DNA of 64,000 nucleotides, from contig WELB01000036.1 of NCBI GenBank assembly GCA_009602725.1, positions 390,362-454,361 of the forward strand, in the 5' to 3' direction. The notes beneath the pieces were generated by a model. That model saw only the letters and a list, made by a program, of their open reading frames with translations. It was not told the DNA's origin and searched no databases. A program made the translations under genes and the position numbers. Position 1 is the stretch's first letter; each line of letters starts with the position of its first letter. This document shows positions 11,692 through 23,300 of this stretch, one piece after another. The DNA comes from Spirogloea muscicola (taxonomy: Eukaryota; Streptophyta; Zygnematophyceae; Spirogloeales; Spirogloeaceae).

Positions 11692-13458
11692 ATGGAGGCG
11701 GCGCCGGCGGGCTCCCCGCTGCTATGCACGCGCGAGGCGCCGGCGGGCGTTCTGCAGGGACTGGAGCGGTGGCGGCCCCGTGGCCAGGTGCGCCGCACGC
11801 ACCAGCCATCCTCCGCGCTCGCCCCGGCAGCTCGAGCTGGCCGTGCTGTGCCCCGCCTGGCCGAGCTGCCGCTGTCGGCACGCACGTGTCCCCATTGCCA
11901 TTTCTCGCTGTCCCTGCAGGTGCCCACCTTGCAGACAGCGGCCCTCACGGCCGTCCGGCCGCGGCACGGAGGCGTGTGCGCTGCCCACGAGAGCTCGCAG
12001 TGGGGGCTGATGGCGGGCCCGCCCCGACTCCGGAGCGTTGCTGCGTCCCGCGAGCACCGTCGAGTGGCTCGGGAGCTGGCCAGCAGCCAGCGCTGCGCCG
12101 CCGGATTCCCGTCCGGCCGCCAGGAGTGGCCTCGGCGTCATGGTGTCGTCGGCCCCTCGCCTGCACCAGAGCTCGGGGCGCGCAGGAAGCCCAGCAGGGG
12201 CCGAGCTGCGGTGGTCGCCAGTGCGTCGAGCTCGCCGCAAGCGACGCGAGGCACCGCCGACGCCAAGGCCGCTGCGCCGCTGCCGAGGACCTGGTCCAAC
12301 CCGACGGGCGACGTCCTGCGGGAGATCGTGCCGGGCAAGGTGTGGGAGGCGCCTCGCGCGCACATGTGGACGGGCATCGACGTCGGCGGGCGCATGGGCG
12401 TCGTGCGCCTCGCCGACGGCTCCGTGTGGGTGCACTCCCCAGTGCCCCTCGACCAGCCGCTGCGGGACGCCATTGACGCGCTCGGGCCGCTGCGCTCCAT
12501 TGTCTCCCCCAACTACGAGCACAGCATGTGAGGGCCTCTCCTCGGCATTCCCCCATAAGCATGCCCGCGCCACGCATCCCGCATTATCCTGTACACTCTT
12601 AATCTGCTCCTAGTGGAGTACAATGAGTTAGCTCTTCCTTTAGGCCATCTTTTCTTGAAGTGCAGAGCCTCTCTGCTTGTACTTTAACTCAAGCTCAGGA
12701 GCGCAAGAGGCCTGGTGTCCATCTCGTGTGCAGATACGCACAGCAGTGGATCGATGCCTACCCTGCGGCCAGAGCGTATGGTAAGCTGAGTCGTCCACCC
12801 CATACCCACAACTTCATGGAGTGCAATGTTGCTCTAGTACTGCTGAGTCTGCCTCCTCAACAACATGATGCAAATGCCGTGGACGTTGATCAGGGTGTCC
12901 TGGCATCAAAGAGAAGAAGCCGAAAGTGGGCATCCAGGAGGAAGTCGGCTGGGACAACGTCGCGCCGGAGGCTTGGCAAGGCGAGTTTGATCTTGCATGG
13001 CTGGACTATGAGCACAACCCTTTCAACCGGAAGGCATTCTTCAGTGAGGTGGGATGCTGTCTGGACGTGCCTCTGCGCTGCTTGCTTCACTTGGAACCTG
13101 ACCCCGGACTTTGACAAAGCTCCATGCGGCTGCAGAAGAGCTTCTCTGTGCTTGACATACTGACTAGTAGATGTACGTGCAGGTGGTCTTCCACCACCGT
13201 CCATCGGGCGTGCTCTTTGTGACAGACCTGTGGTGGAACTACCCGGCCGACTCGCCAGGCGGAACGTGGCTGTTCAAGCAGGGCATGGACCGTGTATACC
13301 GGCCGTTCTATCGGACCTTCATGCTGGCACGCCGAGAGCGGTACCAAGAGCAGGTGCGGCGCATCCTCAACTGGGAGTGGGATGCACTTGTACCCTGCCA
13401 TGGCCACACAGTGACAACAGGTGGCAAGATGGCCCTTGCCGAGGCACTATTGTCGTAA
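11692..13458 (+). CDS. DUF4336 protein, probably plastid-targeted
   Basis: Four exons fit splice consensus and phase: 11692-12527, 12734-12780, 12894-13048 and 13183-13458 (stop TAA). The conserved part starts near 12289 with WSNPTGDVLREIVPGKVW, then MWTGIDVGGRMGVVRLADG, VHSPVPL, SIVSPNYEHS, YAQQWIDAYPAAR, CPGIKEKKP, VVFHHRPSGVLFVTDLWWN and ILNWEWDALVPCHGH. That order and spacing is the DUF4336 family, common in algae, plants and cyanobacteria, with no settled function. The HxH-like and PCHGH pieces suggest relation to metallo-beta-lactamase folds; that is inference. About 195 residues before the conserved part are Arg/Ala/Ser/Pro-rich, compatible with a transit peptide. The start is the first ATG after a GCC-repeat leader; an upstream start cannot be excluded because the frame stays open. 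Confidence 0.85.
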
Positions 13459-14640
13459 GGTTGGCGGTCATGAGTGGCTCTGCTGGCAACCCAGGCCTCT
13501 GCACCAGCTTCCTTGCAGAAGGAGGGGGTGACAGGCCGCCTGCCAACATGGAAGGGACCGCATGTAAGCAAGCTAGCAAGGGATGGCCGATCCGGCACTC
13601 CATATTGCACAGCATTGGAGTTGCGCAAACGCAGGCCATGCAATACTCGAGCCCATCTTGAACACTGGCGCTGGAGGGGTTGTAGGAGATGGCATGTACT
13701 TGTAGGAAATACTGGGCATCAGAGGGAAGGGGGCCACAAACGCACAAGACGTAGAGGCGCAAATGTACAGCACCAGCTCCTCTACTTATAGTACTGACAA
13801 AATTAGCAACTTATTTAATGAGGTGAAAGAGAGTCGTGCAAGGACGTTCCTACCCATGCCGTGAATTAGAGCTGGCCATTGTGTGACCTAGAGCTTACAC
13901 TTGAGCTCGCTGCTAATGTTGGTATAGGCTGGTGCATGAAACAAGTGCTGCCAACGAGCCCATCTTGGGTCACAGAAAAACCACTGGAAGGACTATCTGC
14001 TTGCATTGCTATTTCAAGCAGATGAGTGAAGTGAGGCCCTGGCCAGTTATTGCAAGCTAATGCCAGGCAATCAACTTTGTAGAAGCGTACCACCTAGGGT
14101 TCGTCAGTAAGTAGTGTGTCCCACCAGAACAGCTGTGGCCCTCCACCAGTACTGCAAGTACAGGCCACATTCCTAGCGGGTTGCACATTGACAATGTGAA
14201 AGGTGCACATCTGAAGTGCAATCTGAGGTAGCCATACGTGTGCAGCATAAGCACTCACAGCTCACCTGGGCAGTAACTTCATATGAGCTAGCGCTGCAAG
14301 GGAGTTGACAGGCAAGGGTGCACAGAGTAGGCTAGCCATGAAGATGGATGACAACATTGGGGCTGTATTCAGTCTTACAAGTGACTTTAACCTTGAGGCT
14401 GGCTCAAACACCTCCACTTCGTGCTGAGGGCTCGGTCAATGACCAACTTTTCCTCCTAACACATTACAGATGGACATCAAGGGGGTTTGCATCCGCAAGG
14501 CATTGGCTATATATTAGAAAGGGGTCCATGGTGCTGGATCTGCAAGGAACACATTCGTGTATTTGAAACAAACGAGGGCCAAATGGCCAAGTACCAAGGC
14601 AAGCACTTCTGAAGACCTACATGACCTTCAGCAAATTGAC
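13459..14640. other. Intergenic, no gene recognised
   Basis: Between the DUF4336 stop and the LINE fragment I see only short frames without family signature. AT content is higher than in coding DNA. It should include the DUF4336 3' untranslated region. Confidence 0.5.
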
Positions 14641-14644
14641 TCGC

Positions 14645-14950
14645 TCAGTAACCACGGGTCAAAACATGAAGGTCACCAATCGATGCCTGAATACTAGATG
14701 TCAGATGTGAAGCCCTTCTGCCACCAACTAGAGCTAGCCCAGCTTTCTGGTGCAAAGCATTAGCCTGGGCACGCTGCAAACAGGCCGATACTCGTCGTCG
14801 CAAGAACGACAGATATGCAGCTGGCAAGCCCATCTCAGCTAGAAACACATCTGCACGATGTGTGTAGCCTAATTTGGCAGTATTCTGGAGAAGTGTGTGA
14901 AAGCGAGGACCCAGACAGCCAAAGATGTCGACTGCCGCTGGCAGGAGCTG
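14645..14950 (-). mobile_element. Truncated LINE 3' coding end (LTRGY family)
   Basis: On the minus strand one open frame reads AAVDIFGCLGPRFHTLL, then PAAYLSFLRRRVSACLQRA, ALHQKAG and ends ASIGDLHVLTRGY-stop at 14645. This is the same C-terminus as in the copies at 47660-47984 (PAAIDTFGCLGPRFHTLL, SDLYVLTRGY) and 57340-57643. No endonuclease core is present, so the copy is 5'-truncated, as is usual for LINEs. Confidence 0.8.
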
Positions 14951-15143
14951 ATCGCATGGGGGGTAAGCACAATAGACGAGGGGGCAAGGGAGATGAGCAC
15001 AGTAGACGAGCGGGCTCTCACAGACTGAGTCGAGGAGCTAGCTGACCGTAACTGGAACCCTTAGGTGTCAATCTTAATTCCTTGCGCAATGAATCCTAAA
15101 CGACCGTGGTGATCAGCGCCGCCGCGGCGGCGGCGGCGGCGGC

Positions 15144-15271
15144 ATGGGCGCGCTGCCCGGCGACTACGCGCACTTCCGATCGCTGGTGCCGGAGCGGCGC
15201 TTGCCCGTGCCGACGGGCGGCGGCGGCGGCGGCGAGGCCCGGCACTGGCGCTACTACGACGCCGGGCCCCN

Positions 15272-15330
<59 letters not shown>

Positions 15331-17036
15331 CGACGCCGCCATTGTCGCCACCGCCGGCGAGGGCTGAGAGAGAGGCTGGCCGCGCTGCCGCCGCCGGCGC
15401 CTCCGGCGCAGGGGCTGCGGGTGCTGGCGGTGGACGCGCCGGAGCTGTGGACGCGGCAGGAGTACCTCGCCGGCCTCGACCGCTTCCTGGACGCGCTGCG
15501 CGTCGACGCCGTGCACGTCTACGGCACCGCGCTCGGCGGCTTCCTGGCGCAGCTCTACGCCGCGCACCGCCCGCGCCGCGTCAAGTCCCTCCTCCTCTCC
15601 AACACCTTCCTCGACACCGCGCGCTTCGCCGCCGCCTTCCGCTGGAGCTCCCTGTTCGTCGCTCTCACAGCTCTCTCAACTATCAGCAGCCGCAGTCTCT
15701 CTGTCTACGTTGATGTCTACGTCGATGTCTGCATTGGTGTACAGATCGTCGACAACCTCTGAGTGAAGCCTTCTGCACGCTTGGGTTGTCGTGCCGCGAC
15801 TGCCGCCTGCGCCCTCCCCGGCCTCCATGCCTGTCGCTTGCTACCACCGGTCGGCACGCCGTTGCCCACATGGGTTGCCGTCTTTGGCGCAGGAGCGAGG
15901 GCTTTGCTCGTCCTACAAGCGGTCTGCAGACAAGCAGCCTGGCTGTCGGTGAGGCGCTGCTTGCTCATGAGGCGGGCTCCTGGCGCATGTCTGCGTGCAG
16001 GTACCCATGGGCCCCAGACTTCGTCCTCAAGCGCATGGTCCTGCAGGGCCTGCGGGAGACTGCACAGGAGACCGAGATCGCCGACTCCATCGACTTCGTC
16101 GTGTCCCAGGTGGCTCGTTGACGTACTACACAGAGCCCGCCATGTACATCATCCGGCATTGTCGTGAGCACTTTGGCAATGATTCGCTGCTGGCTAGCGT
16201 TCATCACTGTCTTGCTCACTCTCTTCTTGCATTATGTCTTGCCGGCCGAGGTGCAGCTGGAGCACGTGCAGCGCGCACAGCTGGCGTCGCGGCTGTTGAT
16301 CAACACGACGCCCGCGGCGGTTCCGCCGCTGCCTCTGGGCGACGAGAGCATCACCATCATGGACACCAATGACTACTCCGCCACGCCGCGTGACCTGCGC
16401 GACGCTGTGTACAGGGTATGACATCAAGTCACTGAACACAGTGCCTGCTGGCTTGACAGATAGACAAGGCCCCCTAACAGAAGGAGTCCTTACTGTGCAT
16501 TTGAAGGGCTGCTCGGGCATTGTGATGAGCACAGTGTGACAGGCATCCTTTTGATCAACCACAGATTCTGAGATTATTGCACATTGACTGGCACGTCTCA
16601 GATGTAAATTCATTATTATATGGACTACAGGCAAAGCGTATGTGCAATGCAGGCCAAGCATCGTAGTCTTTGTAGTCAGAAATACTTAGCTCACCCATCT
16701 CCTGCTCAAGCTTTCTGTCTTGGATGTGGCCAGAGGTACCCTGGCGCCAGGAAGGCGTTGCTGAAGTCCGGTGGCGACTTTCCCTTCCTTTCGCGTGCCG
16801 ACGAGGTGGCGTTGCATGTTATCCTCCACCTGCGGCGCGCCAGCGTGCAGCTGGCTATGCCAGAAGCAGATGTCCCACATCAGGCATCATCGGTGCCCCA
16901 GGCTCAACCGCAGCCGCCGCTTCCACTGGAACCTCCCATATTGCCCATCATTGGTCGCAGACCTGAGCAGGAGGCACTACAAGCAACTGTGCTTCCTCAA
17001 AGTACAGGCAGCGAGGAAACGCTCGACACAGGCTAG
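15144..17036 (+). CDS. Maspardin (SPG21/ACP33-like alpha/beta hydrolase)
   Basis: Exons 15144 to about 15653, 16001-16109, 16251-16415 and 16734-17036. Family landmarks run in order: GDYAHFRSLVP, HWRYYDAGP, LRVLAVDAPELW, FLDALRVDAVHVYGTALGG, HRPRRVKSLLLSNTFLDT, YPWAPDFVLKRMVLQG, IADSIDFVVSQ, SITIMDTNDYSATP, RYPGARKALLKSGGDFPF and HLHLRR-like text. Maspardin is a cytosolic/endosomal protein linked to membrane sorting. The position of the usual nucleophile (GTSLGG in animals and plants) is Ala here (GTALGG, codon 15529-15531), so hydrolase activity is unlikely. A T-run artefact at 15271-15328 replaces sequence expected to hold the oxyanion-loop region. The C-terminal tail after 16860 is Pro/Gln-rich; the stop is TAG. 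Start ATG follows a GCG repeat. Confidence 0.88.
15271..15328. other. T-run in coding exon, probable assembly artefact
   Basis: One N followed by 57 T occurs inside the GC-rich first maspardin exon. Coding resumes after it, but about the stretch that should carry the first strand-loop of the hydrolase fold is missing. A real poly-Phe insertion is implausible. Confidence 0.85.
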
Positions 17037-17378
17037 AACATGGTGTACTCTGGGCGAGTGCGGCACCTGCGGCGGGGGCATGCCTCACCTAACCTCACCT
17101 CACCTGCTGCACATGCTTATGGGTGCGTGCATTCTAGCAGCAGTGGCTGACCATCAAATTCCCATTACACTTCCATTGACATGCCTAAGCGTGGTTGTGA
17201 TCATGTACAAAGCAGCACCTTGATGGAAGGCGTCATGACAATTCTTCAGGAGTGTTGCACATTCAAGTTGTGTTGTATATCAGATGTGTGGTGGTCGAGA
17301 ACAGGAAAGTTAAGCATATGACTGTTTTTCAGGTCATATGAGAGGATAGATGTAGTGGTTGCCCAGCGCCTAACATTT

Positions 17379-20300
17379 CTAAGATTTCGCCTCTAAAAGA
17401 ATGGGCCCAATGCGGGATGCAAACATGCTGCTGAGCACCGCCTGCACCGCTGGCGAGCCATGCTCGCAGCTGACAAGCTCCGCAAGCACGGGGAAGAAGC
17501 GCTTGAGGTGAGATCGGAGAGCAGGCTCTCCAAGGCCCTCCAAAGCCCGCAACGTTGCAACGACCAGCGGCGCTCGGTCGACGAGCTCCCGCCGTCTCGC
17601 AGAGCTGAGGGGCACGAACCAACGCACGACGGCACGCCTCCTCTGCAACATCCCGTCCTGCTGGCTTTCTGTACTTGTGGCGGACGGCTCCCCTGCTTCC
17701 ATCTGGAACTGATGTTGTCTCTCATGCGCAGCGCTGCTACCAGCGGTTGCAGTCTGCACATAGACTGCCAATACCTCGCTGCAGAGCTTCACGAGGCGGA
17801 GCTCCACATCCACTTGGGCAGCAAGGTCAGGCTTCTCCAGGGGCAGACGCTGGAGGAGCGTAAGGTAGGCGTGGAAAGCCTCGCTCTCCAGGCGCAGCAG
17901 TGGCGGGTCGGGCATCTGCGTGGCAGCCTGCAGCGTCGACAGCGCCCGCCGCAAAGGCAGATTGCCATTGATGGCATGGGCATGCGCCGCCACACTCTGC
18001 AACGTGTCCAGCAGTAGCAACGTGTGCTCCACTGACAGCCGCGTGCCGTGCAGTTCGTACACCTCTGTCATTGCCTGCAGCACAATCTCCACAGAAGCTT
18101 CACATCAGACTTCTCTTAACGGAGTTCCAGGGATTGAGAGCCTTGGCACACATCAAAAGTAGGACCGAAATTGCGGCACAAGCATCACAAAGTCTTCGTG
18201 CCGACAAAATGGGCTGTATCAAGGGGCATCCTTCCTTTCAGCATTGCCGCACCTGAACCAAGAGAAGCTGGACGGCAGTCTTGCACCGCACGTCGGCGAC
18301 AACGTGCCCAAGCTGGTCCGCAACTCCCAGCATATCCCCCGCCGCCTCATCCTCATCCTCCTCCTTGCTGTGCCGGGGCTCCGCTAGCCGCCCTTGGCCA
18401 CCCTCCCCATCCTCGTCAGCTGCAATGCTCTTAGCGAGCTTCGTCATATCAGGCAACGTGGCCTCCGCAGAATCCTGCATGTAGTGAATACCAGCTCGGC
18501 TTCAGAAACACGACAAACAAGCTGAGGATTCGAGTCCAAAAGTTCAACGCCTTCAATGTAAGGGTATATTGAGAAATTCGTGTCTCAAATTTTTGGAGGC
18601 ACACAGATATGATGTTAGGAGATGCTTTCTGAGCGCCCGTATCTGGCAAGTGAGGTGAAGTGGAGTATCACCTGGAGCGCCAGGAGAACCTCCTGCCACT
18701 TATCCTCGCTGAAGAGCTCACCGGCATTGCTCATCAGGCGCACAAACGCAGCAACGCCGATGGCCGCCAGGCTCTGGTGCGACCGCTTGATGAAGCCCGT
18801 TAGCAGTGACAGGATGCGGCCTAAGAGGGGTGCCACGACGGAGTAGAACTTGACGAAGAGGTCGACGACCAGCTGCAGCGCCAGGGTGCACGTCTCGTAC
18901 AGCCACGCGTCCATCTCCAGCTCCTCCTTGTCCTTCTCCTCGCCGTTCATGCTGCCGCCTGCTCGCCTGCCACAGTAGAACAATTAAAGCTATGCTCTCA
19001 TCAGCAGTGCATGGCAGCAAGTCAATGACCAACAATACCTTATTGTGGTCAGCTGCAACTCTCAGTGTTCTGGCATGATCAACCTCCAAGAAGGGCAACC
19101 CTGAAGATCCCCAGTGCAAACTGCTGTTCATCTGCTGCATCTTGACGTCCGAGCAAGCCCCACTAAGGAACTCAAGGGCAAGTGCTTACGGGGATGGCAA
19201 AGGAGGCTCGCTTGCACTCCGCACGTAGTCAAAGATGGGGAAGAGAACGGAGTCAAAAACCCTCTCCCAGAGGGCAGGCGAGAACATGTGCCCGTGGAAC
19301 CGCAGCGTATCAAACAGGACTTCCAGAGCGCTCCGCCGGATGTCTGGCCTCGGATCGAAGGTCAGCTCCGACAGTCCTGCACGTAGGTCCACACCGTACA
19401 GCGTGCAACACATCAGCACAATGAGAACGCCTGAGCATGACAGCAGCCTCTGAGAAGCGGGCCCGCTTGCGACCTTCTTCACTTGTTGAGAGGTGTATGG
19501 CTTTACCAGCTAACAAGGGGAACCAGAAGTACACGTGATCGTCGCGATCAGTGAACGTCTCGCCATCAGGTGACCCCTTGGTTAACCCCTTGCCCTTGGT
19601 CCTGGACCCCAGCTCGCCCTCCGCGAGCTTCAGGGCGCAGAACCTGAGGAAGGCGATCGCATTGAGTGACACATCCTTGTTGAAGCGGGAGTTGGTGAAG
19701 GCGATGAGGCAGTTCACGCAGTCTGTGAAGGTCGTCGTTTCCGTCTCAGTGATGTACGGAAAGTACTCTCTGACGATCTTCTCAATGGTCTCAAATGCCA
19801 GAAGGACAATGTTCTTGTGGTCGTCTGTGGCAGCTGTTGTGAAGACCTGCATGAAGAAATACCAAGCCCCAAAGTCTGTTATCGCCTTTCTTCTTGGTCT
19901 AAGACAGAGATGCCAGCAATTGTTGGTCGTATTGGGGTTTTATTGGGGACTTCAGATTACAAACAAGTAACGATTTAGGCCTCCCATTTTGAGGCTGTTG
20001 CTAGGAAAAGTAGAGAAGAAATAGGGATGCTGCCGTGGCAAGTGTAAAAGTTGTAAGCAGGGATGGCGGACACTTTTAGCCTAGCCCAAGATGGTAAAGG
20101 CCCCTCACCATGAACATGCTCTTCCAACCAGATTTCACATTTGCTACCCGTGAAAACACCATCTGGGAAACGCAGCGGATGTTAAGCTCCCGGATTTCCA
20201 CAGACTTGGACCTCCGCATGACCACCACAAATGGCTTCAAGAACTCGTTCTGGAAGTTAAAGTTTGCCAGTTCATCGCGCTCCAAGAACTTCATAGCCAG

Positions 20301-23300
20301 CTGCCTCAGCGAGTCCATGGCATACATTGCGACACTGAGGTTCTCCATGCAGCCAACAGTCACAAAGTAGTCCGCCAGCACACTCCAGATCCGGTTCCAA
20401 ACCAGCCGAATGCGTTTCATATTGAAGTGCCTGAAGCAGGCAGATCATGCAGATAAACACCAAATTGAACTGTCACATTCACTTGAAGCCAAAAAATTGT
20501 CCATTAGGAGCATCAGTTGTCAAGGTATACATCTGTTTGAGACCTGCTCAAAGTCAGATTGCATCACAATGCAACGTGCAAGACAATGCATGGATGCGAA
20601 CAGCACATGATATGGTAGAATGGTGCTTACGATATCTCCACGATCTTGGTCAGAGAGAAGACCCTGGGATCGGTGGGTGATCGCAACTCCTCTAACGACA
20701 CCTTGCACAGGGCTTGAACGAAGTCCACAATGGCCTCACTGTTGAGCCGCTCGCTGCGAGCAAAGATCCGGCTGACCTCGAAGCTCCCAATCTGCTCAAG
20801 CATGTTCAGATTGACGACCAGGTTGCTCATCTGCTCGGGCGTGACGACGCCGGCCCCCTGGCCTCCCACCCCTGCACTGTCGTACGAGCCCCTCCTGGCA
20901 GCAGCTGCTGCATACTGCAGCTTTCCTGGTATCTTCCTCCTCAACGCTGGCACCTTCAGCGCCTGCTTCTTCTCAACCTCCGACTGCAGGACCATAAGTT
21001 TCACATTTTAGTCATGAGGAAGAATTGGGGGGCACAAGGGGGGCCATAAGAATGACTTAAAGGAGTAATCAGGCGGAGAGCAGTACCTGTGGAGCTGCAA
21101 AGAAGGTGGCATCTGGTGGTGCTCCCTCGCCAATGAGGTGCAGATGCTCAAAGCGCGACACACACGTCAGGATGTGCTCCCATGCATCCTGCAAGTAATC
21201 GCCATCCTCATCTGCTATTGCAATGATAGCCTGCACAGCATTGTACAGTACAACCTCTTGATGTACTGCTGATGTACTGAACATCTTGTTGTCCAAAGCA
21301 GAGATCAAGTCAAAAGGCACTCAACATGTGTAAGTCCAGCCATTAAGTATTCCCAGCTTGATAAGTTTAAGGTATTGAGAACATTATTTCAACTGCAAGA
21401 AGTGCCACCCTTGAAAACATGTTGAATAACAAAACCAATTGTCTCATGCCCATCTGCTGCATTCTTCCTACGACAGCTTCAGGAATGTTGTCCTTGAGCA
21501 TAAGTGCATTGTATTAAACCTTCATTGCATCAATGTTCTTCTGCTTGATGTCGGCCGCCGAGTGGAGGGACGTGAACTTTGCAAGGGAGGTCAGGAATGC
21601 ATCTCGCTGCATCCGCATGCACATCACGCTGGTGATGTGCACGGCATGGCGGAAGCCCTCGAGGCACTGGAACGTGACCACTTCCTCCTCCGATTTGTCC
21701 AGGGGGACGCTGAAGCCGGCCAGCATTGGCGCCCACACTACCTCCACCATTGGCCTGATGATCTCCACATCTGATGCTGCGTAGTAAATGGACCTGAAAC
21801 ATGGAAAAAACCTCCATGTGAGCTCCTCTGTGATAGCTGTCCTGCAATTGCTGTCCAATATCAAGGCATGTCCAGCCAGCGTAACGAGCTCACACACCCT
21901 GTCTTTCCAGCCTTTGCTCGGAACGACTCCTGCATGTGCCGGATGACATCGTCTGAAGACTCCAGCGGCTCCGCCTCCCTGGCTTTGCGAGCCACTAGAT
22001 TCAGGATGCTGTCCAAGGCCAGCAGCCGATTGCTGGTGGTCGCTTGTGCAGCTTTGCTCGCTACCATAGTGTCTGCCTTCATCTTGATCTCATTCCGTAC
22101 GATACGATCATAGAGCCCGCTAAGAAATTCCTCTGGGAGATCCTTATCGTTGTCTATTCCCCTGTTGTTCTTGATGAACTCAGCTTTTGACATCTGACAT
22201 CATGCCAACAGCCGGAATTTCCCTGTCAACTTGCCACAGAAGCCTTGTATTGCAAAGTGCAACACAATCAGACAACATATCACGATCCATAGAGGAGTGA
22301 CTGACTCCGGTTGACCTCATGAGAGATGAGAACTGAAGCACTATACCGATCTGGATCTAGCAGCAGACCAGCAAGACCATCCTCCTACAGGCAGAAGTGG
22401 AAGTAAAAAGCAGGCTATGTCCCCTTACCTTGTTCTTCACCATAGGATTGTGTGCGTCAGTGTTGAGCATGATGACAGAGTATCCGAGCACGTAAGCAGT
22501 GTCTGCACTGCTGAAGGCAGAAGGATTGCATCGACAGTAGCGCTCTGCAAATTTCTCCACAATTCGATCAATCTTCTGTGCCTCCCCAGGCAATCTGTAA
22601 CAACGGCCACAGTCAGTCAGTGCCTGATTTTCACTGGAATGAAAGGGCATTAGGAAGGAGTGACTGAGATATTTACCTACTACAGTGGACCAGGAAAGGT
22701 GAGGTACTTGGCCAACATAGGTGATGGGTGCAATATTGCACTGTGCTGACAGAGTGGCAACCCCAGGTATTTTTGCAAGATGAATAAGGGCAACATGCAT
22801 GGCACCTAAAACCGTTCAGGAATGAGCGAATGGCCTCGTCAAAGTCCTGGTCCTGGAAGTCGAATGAATCAATGTACGCGTGCATGACTTTGAGCGCAAG
22901 ATCCTCCTTCTCTCCAAGGTAGTCGCCTATCATCGTCTTGTCCAGGCCCGACGCCTCTCGGAGGAACTTTGCAATGTCCTCTGGCGTACTCCCTACCTTC
23001 TTGACCTTGATGAGGAAGTCAATGCCCTTGCGTGGCTTTTTGTTGAAGAGTGCCACTCCTTCCTGCAGCATTCATGGAGTCGATTTCCTGTAGGCTTTAA
23101 AAGGCTGGCTTGACATGGGCCTCAGTACTGAGGCACAACGAGGGCCTGTGAGATACAGTATGCCACAATTGGTCCCAACTGCCAGGCTCTCTCTAAGTAA
23201 TGAGCATACCTGAAACTCAAGCTTGTAGTTCCTGCGCTGCTCAAACGTGGCGGCATCAGGTCCGTGCAATTCAGGCGGCTCGCTGGCATGAACGTCCTCA

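Noticed and set aside
11024-11948. Minus-strand frames over the 100-N gap
   Set aside because: Opposite to the DUF4336 exon, composed of Arg/Pro/Ala shadow text and poly-Pro from G runs.
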